Source: an uncultured Pelagibacteraceae bacterium (lineage in GTDB: Bacteria; Pseudomonadota; Alphaproteobacteria; Pelagibacterales; Pelagibacteraceae). Taken from it: a DNA stretch of 64,000 bases. The stretch covers positions 62,001-126,000 of the forward strand of contig CACMZL010000003.1 of assembly GCA_902618205.1 (NCBI GenBank). The letters run 5' to 3'. Each line of letters begins with the position of its first letter. Within the stretch, counting starts at the first letter, position 1. A model generated the notes under the pieces. It worked only from the letters and a program-made list of their open reading frames with translations. It was not told the origin of the DNA and did not search any database. The translations under genes and the position numbers were made by a program. This document shows, one piece after another, positions 52,670 to 62,028 of the stretch.

Positions 52670-53755
52670 ATGGAATATTTTCTTCCAATAGCTCAAGTCG
52701 AGATTAATATACTGTTTATATTTGGTTTAAGTTTAGCAGTTGGTATTCTTTCAGGATTGTTTGGTGTAGGCGGTGGATTTTTAATGACACCATTTTTAAT
52801 ATTTTTAGGTATTCCACCTGCTTATGCAGTTCCAAATGAAGCAAGCAATATTTTAGGAACATCGGTATCCGGTTCAACTACTCATTATTTAAAAGGTACA
52901 TTAGATTATAAAATGGGATTGATGATTGTGGTTGGAGGAACTATTGGAACCTTACTAGGGATCTTAACTTTTTCCTATTTTCAGGATATTGGAAAAATAA
53001 ACATCGTAATCTCTTTAGCCTACATGTATATCTTAGCTATACTTGGAACTTTAATGCTTATTCAAGGAGTATCCGAAATTGATAAGGCTAGAAAAAAAAT
53101 TATTGTTAGAAAAAAATTACATACTCATTATTGGATACATGGACTACCCTTTAGAATGCGTTTTAAAAAATCAAAAGTTTATGAAAGTGCATTTACTCCA
53201 ATTATTATTGGTTTAATTGTTGGATATATTGCAGCAATTATGGGAGTGGGTGGTGCATTTATATTGGTTCCTGCAATGATTTATATTATTGGAATGCCAA
53301 CCAAACTAATTCCTGGCACATCTTTGTTTGTTACAATATTTGTAAGTGCAATCGTAACAGTTCTTCATGCTTTTAATTACGGCACAATTGATCTTGTTTT
53401 AGTTTTTGTACTTATACTTGGCTCAATTATTGGCGTTCAGTTTGGTCAAAAAATTGGTGAAAAAGTTGATAGCTCAGAATTTAAAACAATCTTAGCAGTA
53501 CTTTTATTATTAGTTGGAATTGCAATTGCTTATGACACTTTTATTAAAGAAGACGTAATTGTTGAAACAGTAGCAAATGGAACTAAAAACCTTGGTAACA
53601 TTGCACAGTTTATTTTAGATTATTCGAAAGACCTTCCAGTTTTTTATGGACTTACATCAGTTGTATTAGCAGTAGTTCTTGGAATTGGAGCTGCAATTTT
53701 AAGAAATTATATTTCTAAGTGGAACAAAGCAAGAGAAGCTAACCTTAAAGCTTAA
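52670..53755 (+). CDS. TSUP family sulfite exporter (TauE/SafE-like)
   Basis: A 361-residue membrane protein with eight or more hydrophobic helices. Both TSUP repeats are clear: [19 protein letters not shown] near the N-terminus and [19 protein letters not shown] in the middle. TauE/SafE proteins export sulfite or sulfoacetate. Between aprMBA and suyAB/xsc, it is well placed to relieve sulfite made by the sulfo-lyase and Xsc. Its 3' end overlaps the convergent suyB stop by four bases. Confidence 0.87.
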   Translation: MEYFLPIAQVEINILFIFGLSLAVGILSGLFGVGGGFLMTPFLIFLGIPPAYAVPNEASNILGTSVSGSTTHYLKGTLDYKMGLMIVVGGTIGTLLGILTFSYFQDIGKINIVISLAYMYILAILGTLMLIQGVSEIDKARKKIIVRKKLHTHYWIHGLPFRMRFKKSKVYESAFTPIIIGLIVGYIAAIMGVGGAFILVPAMIYIIGMPTKLIPGTSLFVTIFVSAIVTVLHAFNYGTIDLVLVFVLILGSIIGVQFGQKIGEKVDSSEFKTILAVLLLLVGIAIAYDTFIKEDVIVETVANGTKNLGNIAQFILDYSKDLPVFYGLTSVVLAVVLGIGAAILRNYISKWNKAREANLKA

Positions 53756-54918
53756 GCACTTCTGTATAATTTAGTCATCACAAATTCTCTATGACCAAGT
53801 GCTTCAGCACAAGTTAACCTTCCGTTTGCAACTCTTATTGTAGCTTTAATTAATTCATCACCAGCTTCATCTAAATTCATTTCTCTTGATAAGATTTTAG
53901 AAACATCAACATCAATATGCTCACTCATGGTTCTAGCAGTTAAAGGATTAGCAGTTAGTTTTACTACTGGCTCAATTGGGTTTCCAATTATATTTCCTTG
54001 TCCGGTTGGAAATAGGTGAAGATTGAATCCTCCTGCAGCTTGTAAAGTAACACATTCAGCAGCAGCTGATGAGGTATCCATAAAGTATAAGCCTGGACCT
54101 TTAGTTGGTTCTTCTGCTGGTTCTAGTACATCAATAAATTTGCATCCCCCAATTTTTTGAAAGTTTCCAAATGCTTTTTCTTCGATTGTAGTAAGTCCAC
54201 CTGCTATATTTCCAGCTGTTGGTTGACTTTCAGAAAGATCGTCAGTTGCTTCTTTTAAGATGAAATCATTATACGAACTCCAAGTTTTTCTAAACTTCTC
54301 TTGAGCCTCAGGAGTTTTTCCTCTTTTTTCACACACAGTTTCAGCACCTGTTAGCTCAGATGTTTCACCAAAACATAAATGAACACCCAAGGGCTCTAAT
54401 TTATCCATTAAATTTCCAACTGTCGGATTTGATGCTAATCCTGATGTTGTATCAGACTCTCCACATTTAACTGATATCCATAAATCACTTATAGGACGCT
54501 CTTCTCTTTGTTTTTCAGATGCCCAAATTGAAAATTCTTGAGCTTTCTTTGAAACTCTTGCTATAGTGTCTATATCTCCTACACCTTCTATACTAAATCC
54601 TTCAACTGGTTTTCCAGTCGTTGCAATTGCATCAACAATTCTTTTTGTCCATTTAGGCTCAATACCTATTACTATAACTGCTGCAACATTTGGATTTTTT
54701 CCTGTTCCAATCATTGTTCTAAAATGAAGCTCTAAGTCTGCTCCAAATTGTAATCTTCCATAAGAGTGTGGAAGTGCAATCGTACCTTTAATATTATTAG
54801 CTACAGCTTCAGCACAAGCATTTGAAATATCATCAACAGGTAGAATTATTACATGATTTCTTGTTCCTGTTCTTCCATCTTCTCTTTTATATCCTAAAAA
54901 TGTTTTTGGAATTTCCAT
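53752..54918 (-). CDS. suyB: Sulfolactate sulfo-lyase subunit B
   Basis: A 388-residue protein of the UxaA/altronate-dehydratase C-terminal family. The opening [22 protein letters not shown] and the core [20 protein letters not shown] carry the family's metal-binding pattern. Length and pairing with a small SAF-domain gene match SuyB, which with SuyA splits (R)-sulfolactate to pyruvate and sulfite. Divergent xsc and the neighbouring sulfite-handling genes support this over altronate or galactarate dehydratase. suyA lies one base upstream on the same strand. Confidence 0.82.
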   Translation of the reverse strand: MEIPKTFLGYKREDGRTGTRNHVIILPVDDISNACAEAVANNIKGTIALPHSYGRLQFGADLELHFRTMIGTGKNPNVAAVIVIGIEPKWTKRIVDAIATTGKPVEGFSIEGVGDIDTIARVSKKAQEFSIWASEKQREERPISDLWISVKCGESDTTSGLASNPTVGNLMDKLEPLGVHLCFGETSELTGAETVCEKRGKTPEAQEKFRKTWSSYNDFILKEATDDLSESQPTAGNIAGGLTTIEEKAFGNFQKIGGCKFIDVLEPAEEPTKGPGLYFMDTSSAAAECVTLQAAGGFNLHLFPTGQGNIIGNPIEPVVKLTANPLTARTMSEHIDVDVSKILSREMNLDEAGDELIKATIRVANGRLTCAEALGHREFVMTKLYRSA

Positions 54919-54919
54919 T

Positions 54920-55207
54920 TTACCACTTTTTAGTTTTTACGTTGTGAACATGCACATGCTCACCTTTTTTTATTGATTTTACAACTTTGCCAATATCATG
55001 CCCGTACTTTAATATTGTATCTCCTTCGTTAAGATCAGTCATAGCAATTTTATGACCCAAAGGTATTTCATCCATCGATTGAATTTTTACTGATTTATCA
55101 TTTTCCATAATCCAGCAATCACAGTCTTGTTTAGGAGTAATTTTTTCAATAACTACAACACCTACATTGTCTTTTTCATCGTGGATTATAATATCTGTGC
55201 CAGCCAT
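54920..55207 (-). CDS. suyA: Sulfolactate sulfo-lyase subunit A
   Basis: A protein of about 95 residues with a SAF/UxaA N-terminal domain: [27 protein letters not shown] and [22 protein letters not shown] with its histidines. The small subunit pairs with SuyB in sulfolactate sulfo-lyase. I use the ATG at 55207; a TTG at 55240 would add 11 residues. The divergent gap to xsc is 90 bases and probably holds promoters for both. Confidence 0.82.
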   Translation of the reverse strand: MAGTDIIIHDEKDNVGVVVIEKITPKQDCDCWIMENDKSVKIQSMDEIPLGHKIAMTDLNEGDTILKYGHDIGKVVKSIKKGEHVHVHNVKTKKW

Positions 55208-55297
55208 TGTGACGATTTCTTTGTTTGAAATTCGATCCAATTTATATATGAATTGGGCACTTTGACAATTAAAAAATAGAATGAAGAAGGATTTGAT

Positions 55298-57082
55298 ATG
55301 GCTAAAATGACAACCGAAGAAGCTTTTGTAAAAGTTTTACAAATGCATGGTATCGAACATTCGTTTGGTATTATTGGTTCTGCATTCATGCCTATTTCTG
55401 ATCTTTTCCCAGAAGCTGGAATAACTTTTTGGGACGTTGCTCATGAAACAAATGGTGGATTGATTGCTGATGGTTATACGAGAGCAACAGGAAAAATGTC
55501 AATGGTGATTGCTCAAAATGGTCCAGGTATTACAGGACTTGTTACACCAATAAAAACTGCTTACTGGAATCATACTCCGTTACTATTAGTTACACCACAA
55601 GCAGCAAACAAAACTATGGGCCAAGGTGGTTTTCAAGAAGTAGAGCAAATGAATTTATTTAAAGACATGGTGTGTTATCAAGAAGAAGTTAGAGACCCAT
55701 CAAGAATGGCAGAAGTTTTAAACAGAGTTATAGAAAAAGCATTTAGAGGGTCAGCGCCTGCACAAATAAATGTACCAAGAGATTTTTGGACACAAGTTAT
55801 AGATATAGAATTACCTCCAATTGTAAGATTTGAAAGACAAGGTGGCGGAAAAGATGCTGTTGATAGAGCTGCTAAATTATTATCAAAAGCAAAATTCCCA
55901 GTAATTTTATCTGGGGCAGGAGTTGTTATAGGTGATGCGATTAATGATTGTAAAAAATTAGCAGAAAAGCTTGATGCACCTGTATGTAATGGATATCAAC
56001 ATAACGATAGCTTTCCAGGAAGCCATCCATTAGCTGTTGGTCCATTAGGTTACAATGGATCTAAAGCTGCAATGGAGTTAATTTCAAAAGCTGATGTAGT
56101 TTTAGCATTAGGAACAAGATTAAATCCATTTTCAACATTACCAGGATATGGAATTGATTACTGGCCAAAAGAAGCAACAATTATTCAAGTAGATATGAAC
56201 CCTGATCGTATTGGTTTAACTAAGAAAGTTACTGTTGGTATTTGCGGTGATGCTAAAATGGTAGCTCAACAAATATTAGAAAAACTCTCATCAAATGCTG
56301 GAGACAATGGTAGAGAAGATAGAAAAAATCTAATTCATCAAACAAAATCTGCATGGTTGCAAACTCTTACAAGTTTAGATCATGAGGATGATGATCCAGG
56401 AACTGTTTGGAATAAAGAAGCAAGAGAAAGAGATAAAGATAGAATGTCTCCAAGACAAGCATGGAGAGCTATTCAAGCTGGGATGCCAGAAGATGTTATA
56501 ATTTCAAGTGATATTGGAAATAATTGTGCAATAGGTAATGCATACCCAACATTTGAGAAACCAAGAAAATATTTAGCACCAGGTTTATTTGGACCTTGTG
56601 GTTATGGATTTCCATCTATTCTTGGAGCAAAAATTGGGTGTCCAGATACTCCAGTTATAGGTTTTGCAGGTGATGGAGCATTTGGAATAAGTATGAATGA
56701 AATGAGTTCGTGTGCAAGAGAAGAGTGGCCAGCAATAACAATGGTAATTTTTAGAAATTATCAATGGGGGGCTGAAAAAAGAAATTCAATTTTATGGTTT
56801 GATGACAACTTTGTTGGAACAGAGTTAGATCCAGAATTAAGTTATGCAAAAGTTGCTAATGCATGTGGTTTAAAAGGTGTTATTGCAAATACAATGGAAG
56901 AAACCACTAAAGCTATCAAACAATCATGTGAAGATCAGAAAAAAGGTATTACTACATTTATCGAAATAATTCTAAATCAAGAATTAGGTGAGCCATTCAG
57001 AAGAGATGCTATGAAAAAACCAGTTAAAGTAGCTGGTATAAGCAAGAGTGATATGAAGCCTCAAAAGTCTCTTGTTAGTTGA
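55298..57082 (+). CDS. xsc: Sulfoacetaldehyde acetyltransferase
   Basis: A 594-residue thiamin-diphosphate enzyme. The catalytic glutamate is E50 in AHETNGGLIADGYTRATG and the ThDP-binding motif is GFAGDGAFGISMNEM with the later NYQWGAEKRN. The early FGIIGSAFMPISDLFPEAG is a hallmark of Xsc within the acetolactate-synthase-like family. It converts sulfoacetaldehyde and phosphate to acetyl phosphate and sulfite. With tpa, the phosphate acyltransferase and the Tau importer it completes taurine dissimilation. A Shine-Dalgarno AAGGA precedes the ATG. Confidence 0.92.
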   Translation: MAKMTTEEAFVKVLQMHGIEHSFGIIGSAFMPISDLFPEAGITFWDVAHETNGGLIADGYTRATGKMSMVIAQNGPGITGLVTPIKTAYWNHTPLLLVTPQAANKTMGQGGFQEVEQMNLFKDMVCYQEEVRDPSRMAEVLNRVIEKAFRGSAPAQINVPRDFWTQVIDIELPPIVRFERQGGGKDAVDRAAKLLSKAKFPVILSGAGVVIGDAINDCKKLAEKLDAPVCNGYQHNDSFPGSHPLAVGPLGYNGSKAAMELISKADVVLALGTRLNPFSTLPGYGIDYWPKEATIIQVDMNPDRIGLTKKVTVGICGDAKMVAQQILEKLSSNAGDNGREDRKNLIHQTKSAWLQTLTSLDHEDDDPGTVWNKEARERDKDRMSPRQAWRAIQAGMPEDVIISSDIGNNCAIGNAYPTFEKPRKYLAPGLFGPCGYGFPSILGAKIGCPDTPVIGFAGDGAFGISMNEMSSCAREEWPAITMVIFRNYQWGAEKRNSILWFDDNFVGTELDPELSYAKVANACGLKGVIANTMEETTKAIKQSCEDQKKGITTFIEIILNQELGEPFRRDAMKKPVKVAGISKSDMKPQKSLVS

Positions 57083-57113
57083 GATTAGTAAAATTTCATT
57101 ATAAAAATAATTA

Positions 57114-58418
57114 TTGGATTTAATAAACAACAATTTCTGTGGATGGACAAGACAACTTCCTGAGAGAAGTAATTTTAAATTACTAGATCAAGACATTTAC
57201 TGTGATTATTTAATTGTAGGAGCTGGGTATACAGGATTATCAGCTGCTAGAAAACTTTCAGATATAATGAAAGATAAAAAAATTATTCTCATTGATGCAC
57301 AGTTAGCGGGTGAGGGTGGAAGTTCAAGAAATTCAGGCTATCTAGTTGATACTACATTAAATGATGGTTTTACATCTAACAGCGATAAAGAGAATTATGT
57401 AAAAAAAACAAAAATATATCACTTGGGTATAGAAGCTGTTAGAAAATTTATAAAAGAATATCAGGTTGATTGTGATTGGAATGAATGTGGAAAATATTTT
57501 GCTTCCTCTAAAGAGCAAGATGAGACAAAAGCTCAATCGTTCAGCAAATTATTAAATAGTCTTGGTTTTAAAAATAAAATTTTATTTAATAAAGAGTTAA
57601 CTGAAAAATTGGGAACGCCTTTTTATAAAATTGGAGTTTTTACCTCAGGAGGAATTCTTTTAAACCCTGGTAAATTAGCTAGAGCAATGGTTGATACATT
57701 GCCAGATAATGTAAAATTATATGAAAATTCTCAAATTTATAATTGGAAAAAGATTAATAACAAAATTGAATGTTTTACAAAAAAGCACAAAATAACTACT
57801 AAAAAAATTATTTTTTGCACAAACGGTTTTTTGAAATATTTGAATGTAAAAAAAAATTATAGTTTCCCAATCACATTAACTGCTAGTCTCACGAGAAAAC
57901 TCACAGATAAAGAATTTAAAGATATAGGTTCTCCAAAAGAGTGGGGTGTTCTTCCTATAAGACCAATGGGTGCTACGATAAGAATGACTAAAGATAGGAG
58001 AATACTTATAAGAAATACTGCAGAGTTAAGAAACCCTTTTTCAATGAATAGAAATGAATTAAATAAAAGAGCTGCAATTCATAAAGAAGGCATCAAGAAA
58101 AGATTTAAACAATTACCTGATAATATAATAGAGAGCAGTTGGTCGGGAATTGTATGTAGAAGTGGTAATAGCTCTCAAATATTTGAAAAAATTGATGATA
58201 ATATTTTTAGCGCAGGCTGTTACAATGGATCTGGCATTGGAGTAGGAACACTATTCGGTGAACAAATAGCCTTAATGGCCTCTAATCAACAATCTAATGA
58301 AATAGAAGTAATACAACAAAGAAAAAAACCAAACTGGTTACCACCACAACCCTTTTTAAATTTGGGAATTTACACTAGATTAGCTTACGAAAGGATAAAA
58401 GCTCAAACTGAAATTTAA
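57114..58418 (+). CDS. FAD-dependent amine/amino-acid oxidoreductase (DAO)
   Basis: A 434-residue protein of the DAO family. The FAD-binding motif YLIVGAGYTGLSAARK lies near residues 31-46 and the end-of-domain SAGCYNGSGIGVGTLFG closes the fold. The N-terminal CGWTRQLPER recalls PuuB-like amine oxidases. It starts with TTG 31 bases after xsc and is likely in the same operon. A sulfonated amine, such as an N-methyl or aminoalkyl sulfonate, would suit the site, but the substrate is unknown. Confidence 0.72.
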   Translation: MDLINNNFCGWTRQLPERSNFKLLDQDIYCDYLIVGAGYTGLSAARKLSDIMKDKKIILIDAQLAGEGGSSRNSGYLVDTTLNDGFTSNSDKENYVKKTKIYHLGIEAVRKFIKEYQVDCDWNECGKYFASSKEQDETKAQSFSKLLNSLGFKNKILFNKELTEKLGTPFYKIGVFTSGGILLNPGKLARAMVDTLPDNVKLYENSQIYNWKKINNKIECFTKKHKITTKKIIFCTNGFLKYLNVKKNYSFPITLTASLTRKLTDKEFKDIGSPKEWGVLPIRPMGATIRMTKDRRILIRNTAELRNPFSMNRNELNKRAAIHKEGIKKRFKQLPDNIIESSWSGIVCRSGNSSQIFEKIDDNIFSAGCYNGSGIGVGTLFGEQIALMASNQQSNEIEVIQQRKKPNWLPPQPFLNLGIYTRLAYERIKAQTEI

Positions 58419-58624
58419 TGAAAAAAAATTTAAAGCTTATAGTTTTTTTAGTATTAGGAATTATAGCTCTTTACATCTCAACTAATTATTATAACGATTT
58501 TAATAGAAGCAAAACTATTAAAGCATGTATAATTGGAAAAGCTGAATTAGATTCTAAAAAAACTAAAGAGGACAGATTATCAAACGAACAAATTAAAAAA
58601 TTTTGTGAAGATCAAATAAAATGA
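58418..58624 (+). CDS. Small exported or anchored protein, unknown
   Basis: A 68-residue ORF whose ATG overlaps the oxidoreductase stop (TAATG) and whose stop overlaps the aminotransferase start. One N-terminal hydrophobic helix (KLIVFLVLGIIALYIS) is followed by a charged domain with two cysteines (KACIIG, KFCEDQ) that could form a disulfide outside the membrane. No family is recognised. Confidence 0.6.
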   Translation: MKKNLKLIVFLVLGIIALYISTNYYNDFNRSKTIKACIIGKAELDSKKTKEDRLSNEQIKKFCEDQIK

Positions 58625-59769
58625 TGAAAAAATCAAAAAGATCAGATGTTGATCCATTTATAGTAATGGATGTAATGGAATCAGCAAGAATTGCAGAGGA
58701 AAAAGGTAAAGATATAATTCATATGGAGGTTGGGCAGCCAGGAACACCAGCACCTAAGATTGCAAAAGATTATATTACTAATGAGATAAACAAAAACAAT
58801 CTAGGATACACTGTATCACTTGGTCTACCTGCTCTAAGAACAAAAATTTCAAAGCTATATGGAGATTGGTACAATTTAGATTTAAATCCAAATAGAATAG
58901 TAGTTACAACAGGCTCCTCTGGAGCTTTTATATTATCTTTTTCGGCATTGTTTGATAGTGGAGACAGAGTTGGAATTGGTTCTCCAAGTTATCCTAGTTA
59001 TAGACAAATATTAAAATCACTAAGTTTGGAAACTGTAGATATTCAAACCAAACTTCAAAATAGATTTCAACCTGTTCCAGGAGATATTACTGATAATAAT
59101 TTAAATGGAATTCTTGTTGCATCACCTGCAAATCCAACTGGGTCTATGTTAGATAAACAATCGTTAGAGAATTTAATTAATACTGCAAATGAGAACAATG
59201 TAAGCTTTATTAGTGATGAAATTTATCACGGAATTCAATATGAAAATAATCCAACTTCAGCTTTAGAGATAACTGATAATTGCTATGTAATTAATTCTTT
59301 TTCAAAATACTTTTCTATGACTGGTTGGAGAATAGGATGGATGGTTGTACCAGATGATCATGTTAGACAAGTAGAAAGACTTTCACAAAATTTGTTTGTT
59401 TGTCCTCCACATGCAAGTCAAGTTACAGCTCTTGCTTCTTTAGATGCAAATGAAGAGTTACAATTGAATGTTGAGGTATACAAAAAAAATAGAGAGATAC
59501 TTTTAGAAGAATTACCAAAAGCAGGATTAAAAAAATTTTCACCACCTGATGGTGCTTTTTACATTTATGTTGATATATCTGAATATTCAAATGATAGCTT
59601 AGCTTTTTGTAAAAAAGTTTTAGATGAAGCAAATGTTGCAATAACACCAGGAATTGATTTTGATCAAAAAAGAGGAAATTCTACTATACGATTCTCATAT
59701 GCCAGAAGCACAAAAGATATAATAGAAGGTGCTAAGAGAATTAAAGATTTTATGTCTAAAAATTATTAA
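58621..59769 (+). CDS. Class I/II PLP aminotransferase
   Basis: A 382-residue fold-type I aminotransferase of the aspartate-aminotransferase family. The PLP lysine is in NSFSKYFSMTGWRIGW, the ring-stacking tyrosine segment is near GIGSPSYPSYRQI, and VASPANPTG is the substrate-binding stretch. It shares an operon-like run with xsc and the DAO-type enzyme. The substrate is unknown; a keto acid or sulfonated amino acid is possible. A three-part terminator starts inside its stop region. Confidence 0.82.
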   Translation: MMKKSKRSDVDPFIVMDVMESARIAEEKGKDIIHMEVGQPGTPAPKIAKDYITNEINKNNLGYTVSLGLPALRTKISKLYGDWYNLDLNPNRIVVTTGSSGAFILSFSALFDSGDRVGIGSPSYPSYRQILKSLSLETVDIQTKLQNRFQPVPGDITDNNLNGILVASPANPTGSMLDKQSLENLINTANENNVSFISDEIYHGIQYENNPTSALEITDNCYVINSFSKYFSMTGWRIGWMVVPDDHVRQVERLSQNLFVCPPHASQVTALASLDANEELQLNVEVYKKNREILLEELPKAGLKKFSPPDGAFYIYVDISEYSNDSLAFCKKVLDEANVAITPGIDFDQKRGNSTIRFSYARSTKDIIEGAKRIKDFMSKNY

Positions 59770-59815
59770 AAGGGGTCAGCTCAATTGGTTATTACCAAAA
59801 GAGCTCCCCTTTTTT
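59768..59815 (+). terminator. Three-segment intrinsic terminator
   Basis: AAAAGGGG (59768-59775) pairs with CCCCTTTT (59806-59813), AGCTC (59778-59782) with GAGCT (59801-59805), and TTGGT (59785-59789) with ACCAA (59794-59798), closing a four-base loop; T residues run to 59815. It starts within the aminotransferase stop codon. It could act on the minus strand too, since an A run precedes it. Confidence 0.85.
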
Positions 59816-60117
59816 ATGCCATTTTGGCCAAATCCATCAAATGGATTTAGTTTGTGTTATTTTTAATATGTGATATCTCACCAGCTAAGTGTCAGGTGGC
59901 GTTATTCTAAGCATTTGCACCTCCTTCACTTATAAAAATAAGTTTTAGGTAGGTTGTATTCAACAAATTTATTTCTATTTTTTATAAATATATTATTTGA
60001 ATACAACCTGTCTCTTTAGTAGATTCTCGATATCAAAATAATCAAAATATTTCCAAACTCTTAAATGAAACTTATGTCACAGAGACAGACAATAAATATA
60101 TTTGTAATTAAAATCTT
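59816..60117. other. Non-coding gap with several RNA-like hairpins
   Basis: No convincing protein gene lies here. It holds an 8-bp hairpin at 59830-59848. A perfect anti-Shine-Dalgarno complement lies at 59919-59927 (AAGGAGGTG on the minus strand, followed by a nine-codon ORF at 59885-59914). A 13-bp perfect inverted repeat (59951-59963 with 59997-60009) extends to 17 pairs with wobbles. CTGTCTCT (60008-60015) is complementary to AGAGACAG (60081-60088). It may encode a small RNA or a structured leader for the 63-residue gene. Confidence 0.45.
59951..60009. repeat. Long inverted repeat / hairpin
   Basis: AGGTTGTATTCAA at 59951-59963 is the exact reverse complement of TTGAATACAACCT at 59997-60009, with a 33-base AT-rich loop. 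Four more pairs outside (to 59947 and 60013) are possible in RNA with two G-U pairs. A 13-bp perfect match within 60 bases is unlikely by chance even at this composition. Confidence 0.7.
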
Positions 60118-60309
60118 ATGAAAACAATATTTGTTATTGGATCAAAAAAACATACTTTAAAATACACTAGAAAAATGCCTGAGGGTGAAGTTAAGAAAAT
60201 GAAATCTTTTGTTACAAACAAAGGGCAAAAACTTGAAAAAACTTCAAAATTTAAAATTTTAAAAGTATCAGACGACAAAACTTCAAGAACTTTCAAAATC
60301 AGTCTTTAA
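60118..60309 (+). CDS. Small basic protein, unknown
   Basis: A 63-residue soluble protein rich in lysine (SKKHTLKYTRKMPEGEVKKM) with a beta-strand-like pattern and no membrane helix or cysteine. It starts at an ATG after the structured gap and ends nine bases before the photolyase gene. No family is recognised. Its layout suggests it could share a transcript with the photolyase. Confidence 0.55.
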   Translation: MKTIFVIGSKKHTLKYTRKMPEGEVKKMKSFVTNKGQKLEKTSKFKILKVSDDKTSRTFKISL

Positions 60310-60318
60310 TTATTTAAA

Positions 60319-61776
60319 ATGAACAAAATCGTATGGTTCAGGAACGATCTACGTGTATCTAATAATGATGCATTTAATGAGGCTGTAAAATCAGGAAAGA
60401 TTTTACCAATTTACATATTTGATAAAGAATATCACAAATTACCTACATCAAGCTCATTCCATCTAGATTTTTTAAAATCATCATTAGACGATTTATCAAA
60501 AACACTAAGTGAAAAATATAATGCTAAACTCAATATATATTACGGAGATACATTAGAAATTTTAAGTCATTTAACTGATAAATTTAAAATAAATGAGGTT
60601 TATTCAAATATAATATTCAAGAACATGTATATAACTAACTTAGATAAAGAAGTTAGTTTTTTATTTAAAGAAAAAAACATTAATTGGAAAATATCAAATC
60701 AATTTGGTGTTCAATTAAATCATAGAATAAGAAATAAATGGTCATATAATTGGAATAAATTTATAGATAGTGAAAGTGTAAATTCAAATTTAAATTGTGA
60801 GTTTATTTCAGATAATTATGTAGAGGATTTATCAAAAATAGAAACAAATAATTTAGAAAATGGCAAAATTCAAATTGGTGGAAGACAAAATGCACTTCAA
60901 CTTTTAGATTCTTTCCTTAATCACAGATCAGAAAATTACCAAAAAGAAATGTCTTCACCGATAACAGGAGAAATATCTTGTTCAAGATTAAGCCCTCATA
61001 TTGCATTCGGAAATATTTCTATTAAAGAAATTTTTAAAAAAACTAACGATAAGTTAAAATCCAATTTATCTTTTTCAAAAAAGAAATCCTTAATTTCTTT
61101 TAAAAGTCGATTAGCCTGGCACTGTCATTTTATTCAAAAGTTATATGATGAACCAGAAATTGAATTTAGAAATATGAATAGCGCTTATAATGGAATAAGA
61201 GAAAATGATTTTAATGAAGATTATCATTTAGCATGGAAAAATGGAACTACTGGTTATCCATTTGTTGATGCTTGTATGAGGTATCTTAGAACTAATGGAT
61301 GGATTAATTTTAGAATGAGAGCAATGTTAGTTTCATTTGCGTCTTACCAATTATGGCTTGATTGGAAAAAAACATCAAAACATTTAGCAAAATTATTTAC
61401 AGATTATGAACCAGGTATTCACTATTCACAGTTTCAAATGCAATCAGGAACAACAGGAATAAATTCAATAAGAATTTACAATCCAATTAAACAATCAATT
61501 GATCAAGATCCCACTGGAGATTTTATAAAAAAATGGGTTCCAGAATTAAAAAATGTTCCAGGAAAATTAATTCATGAACCACGGAAATTAACATTCATTG
61601 AACAAAAAGGAATTAATTTAGAAATTGGTAAAGATTATCCATCACCAATAGTTGATAATAAAATATCGACTAAAATTGCTAAGGAAAAAATCTGGAATGT
61701 TAAGAAAACAACAGAAGCAAAAATTATTTCAGCTGAAGTATTAAGTAAACACGCTAGTTTATCTCAAAGAAGATAA
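60319..61776 (+). CDS. phrB: Deoxyribodipyrimidine photolyase
   Basis: A 485-residue DNA photolyase of the class I type. The N-terminal antenna domain starts [15 protein letters not shown]. The C-terminal FAD domain has [58 protein letters not shown] and [19 protein letters not shown], the flavin- and DNA-binding blocks. It repairs UV-made cyclobutane dimers with light, sensible for a surface-ocean cell. The ending is slightly extended by a lysine-rich tail. Confidence 0.92.
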   Translation: MNKIVWFRNDLRVSNNDAFNEAVKSGKILPIYIFDKEYHKLPTSSSFHLDFLKSSLDDLSKTLSEKYNAKLNIYYGDTLEILSHLTDKFKINEVYSNIIFKNMYITNLDKEVSFLFKEKNINWKISNQFGVQLNHRIRNKWSYNWNKFIDSESVNSNLNCEFISDNYVEDLSKIETNNLENGKIQIGGRQNALQLLDSFLNHRSENYQKEMSSPITGEISCSRLSPHIAFGNISIKEIFKKTNDKLKSNLSFSKKKSLISFKSRLAWHCHFIQKLYDEPEIEFRNMNSAYNGIRENDFNEDYHLAWKNGTTGYPFVDACMRYLRTNGWINFRMRAMLVSFASYQLWLDWKKTSKHLAKLFTDYEPGIHYSQFQMQSGTTGINSIRIYNPIKQSIDQDPTGDFIKKWVPELKNVPGKLIHEPRKLTFIEQKGINLEIGKDYPSPIVDNKISTKIAKEKIWNVKKTTEAKIISAEVLSKHASLSQRR

Positions 61777-61779
61777 AAT

Positions 61780-61917
61780 TTAATTACCGTAAGGTATTCC
61801 AACTAATTTTCCATTTTCATTATAAAAATAAAAATAGTTTGGATTTATTACCTTTGGCTTTTTTGATAGCGTTTTAGATTTAATTATTAATTTATTTTTT
61901 TTTGATTTGTTTTTCAC
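61780..61917 (-). CDS. Possible small protein, unknown
   Basis: A 45-residue ORF with a GTG start, a lysine-rich N-terminal half and a C-terminal segment VINPNYFYFYNENGKLVGIPYGN that looks like a beta hairpin. It lies in the 252-base gap between the photolyase stop and the next gene, on the opposite strand. No clear ribosome site is seen, so coding is uncertain. Confidence 0.35.
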   Translation of the reverse strand: MKNKSKKNKLIIKSKTLSKKPKVINPNYFYFYNENGKLVGIPYGN

Positions 61918-62028
61918 AGTTTATAAATACTAAAAAAAATTAGGTAAACTATTGATAACTTTTCAACCCAGATATGCATTTATTCTTAATCAATAAATTC
62001 AAATTAAGTATATCAATTCATTTTACTT

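Noticed and set aside
59772..59809. Sequence like a tRNA D-arm (GTCAGCTCAATTGGTTA) inside the terminator
   Set aside because: No anticodon or T arm follows. The bases are fully explained by the three-segment terminator stem, so it is neither a tRNA nor a clear tRNA relic.
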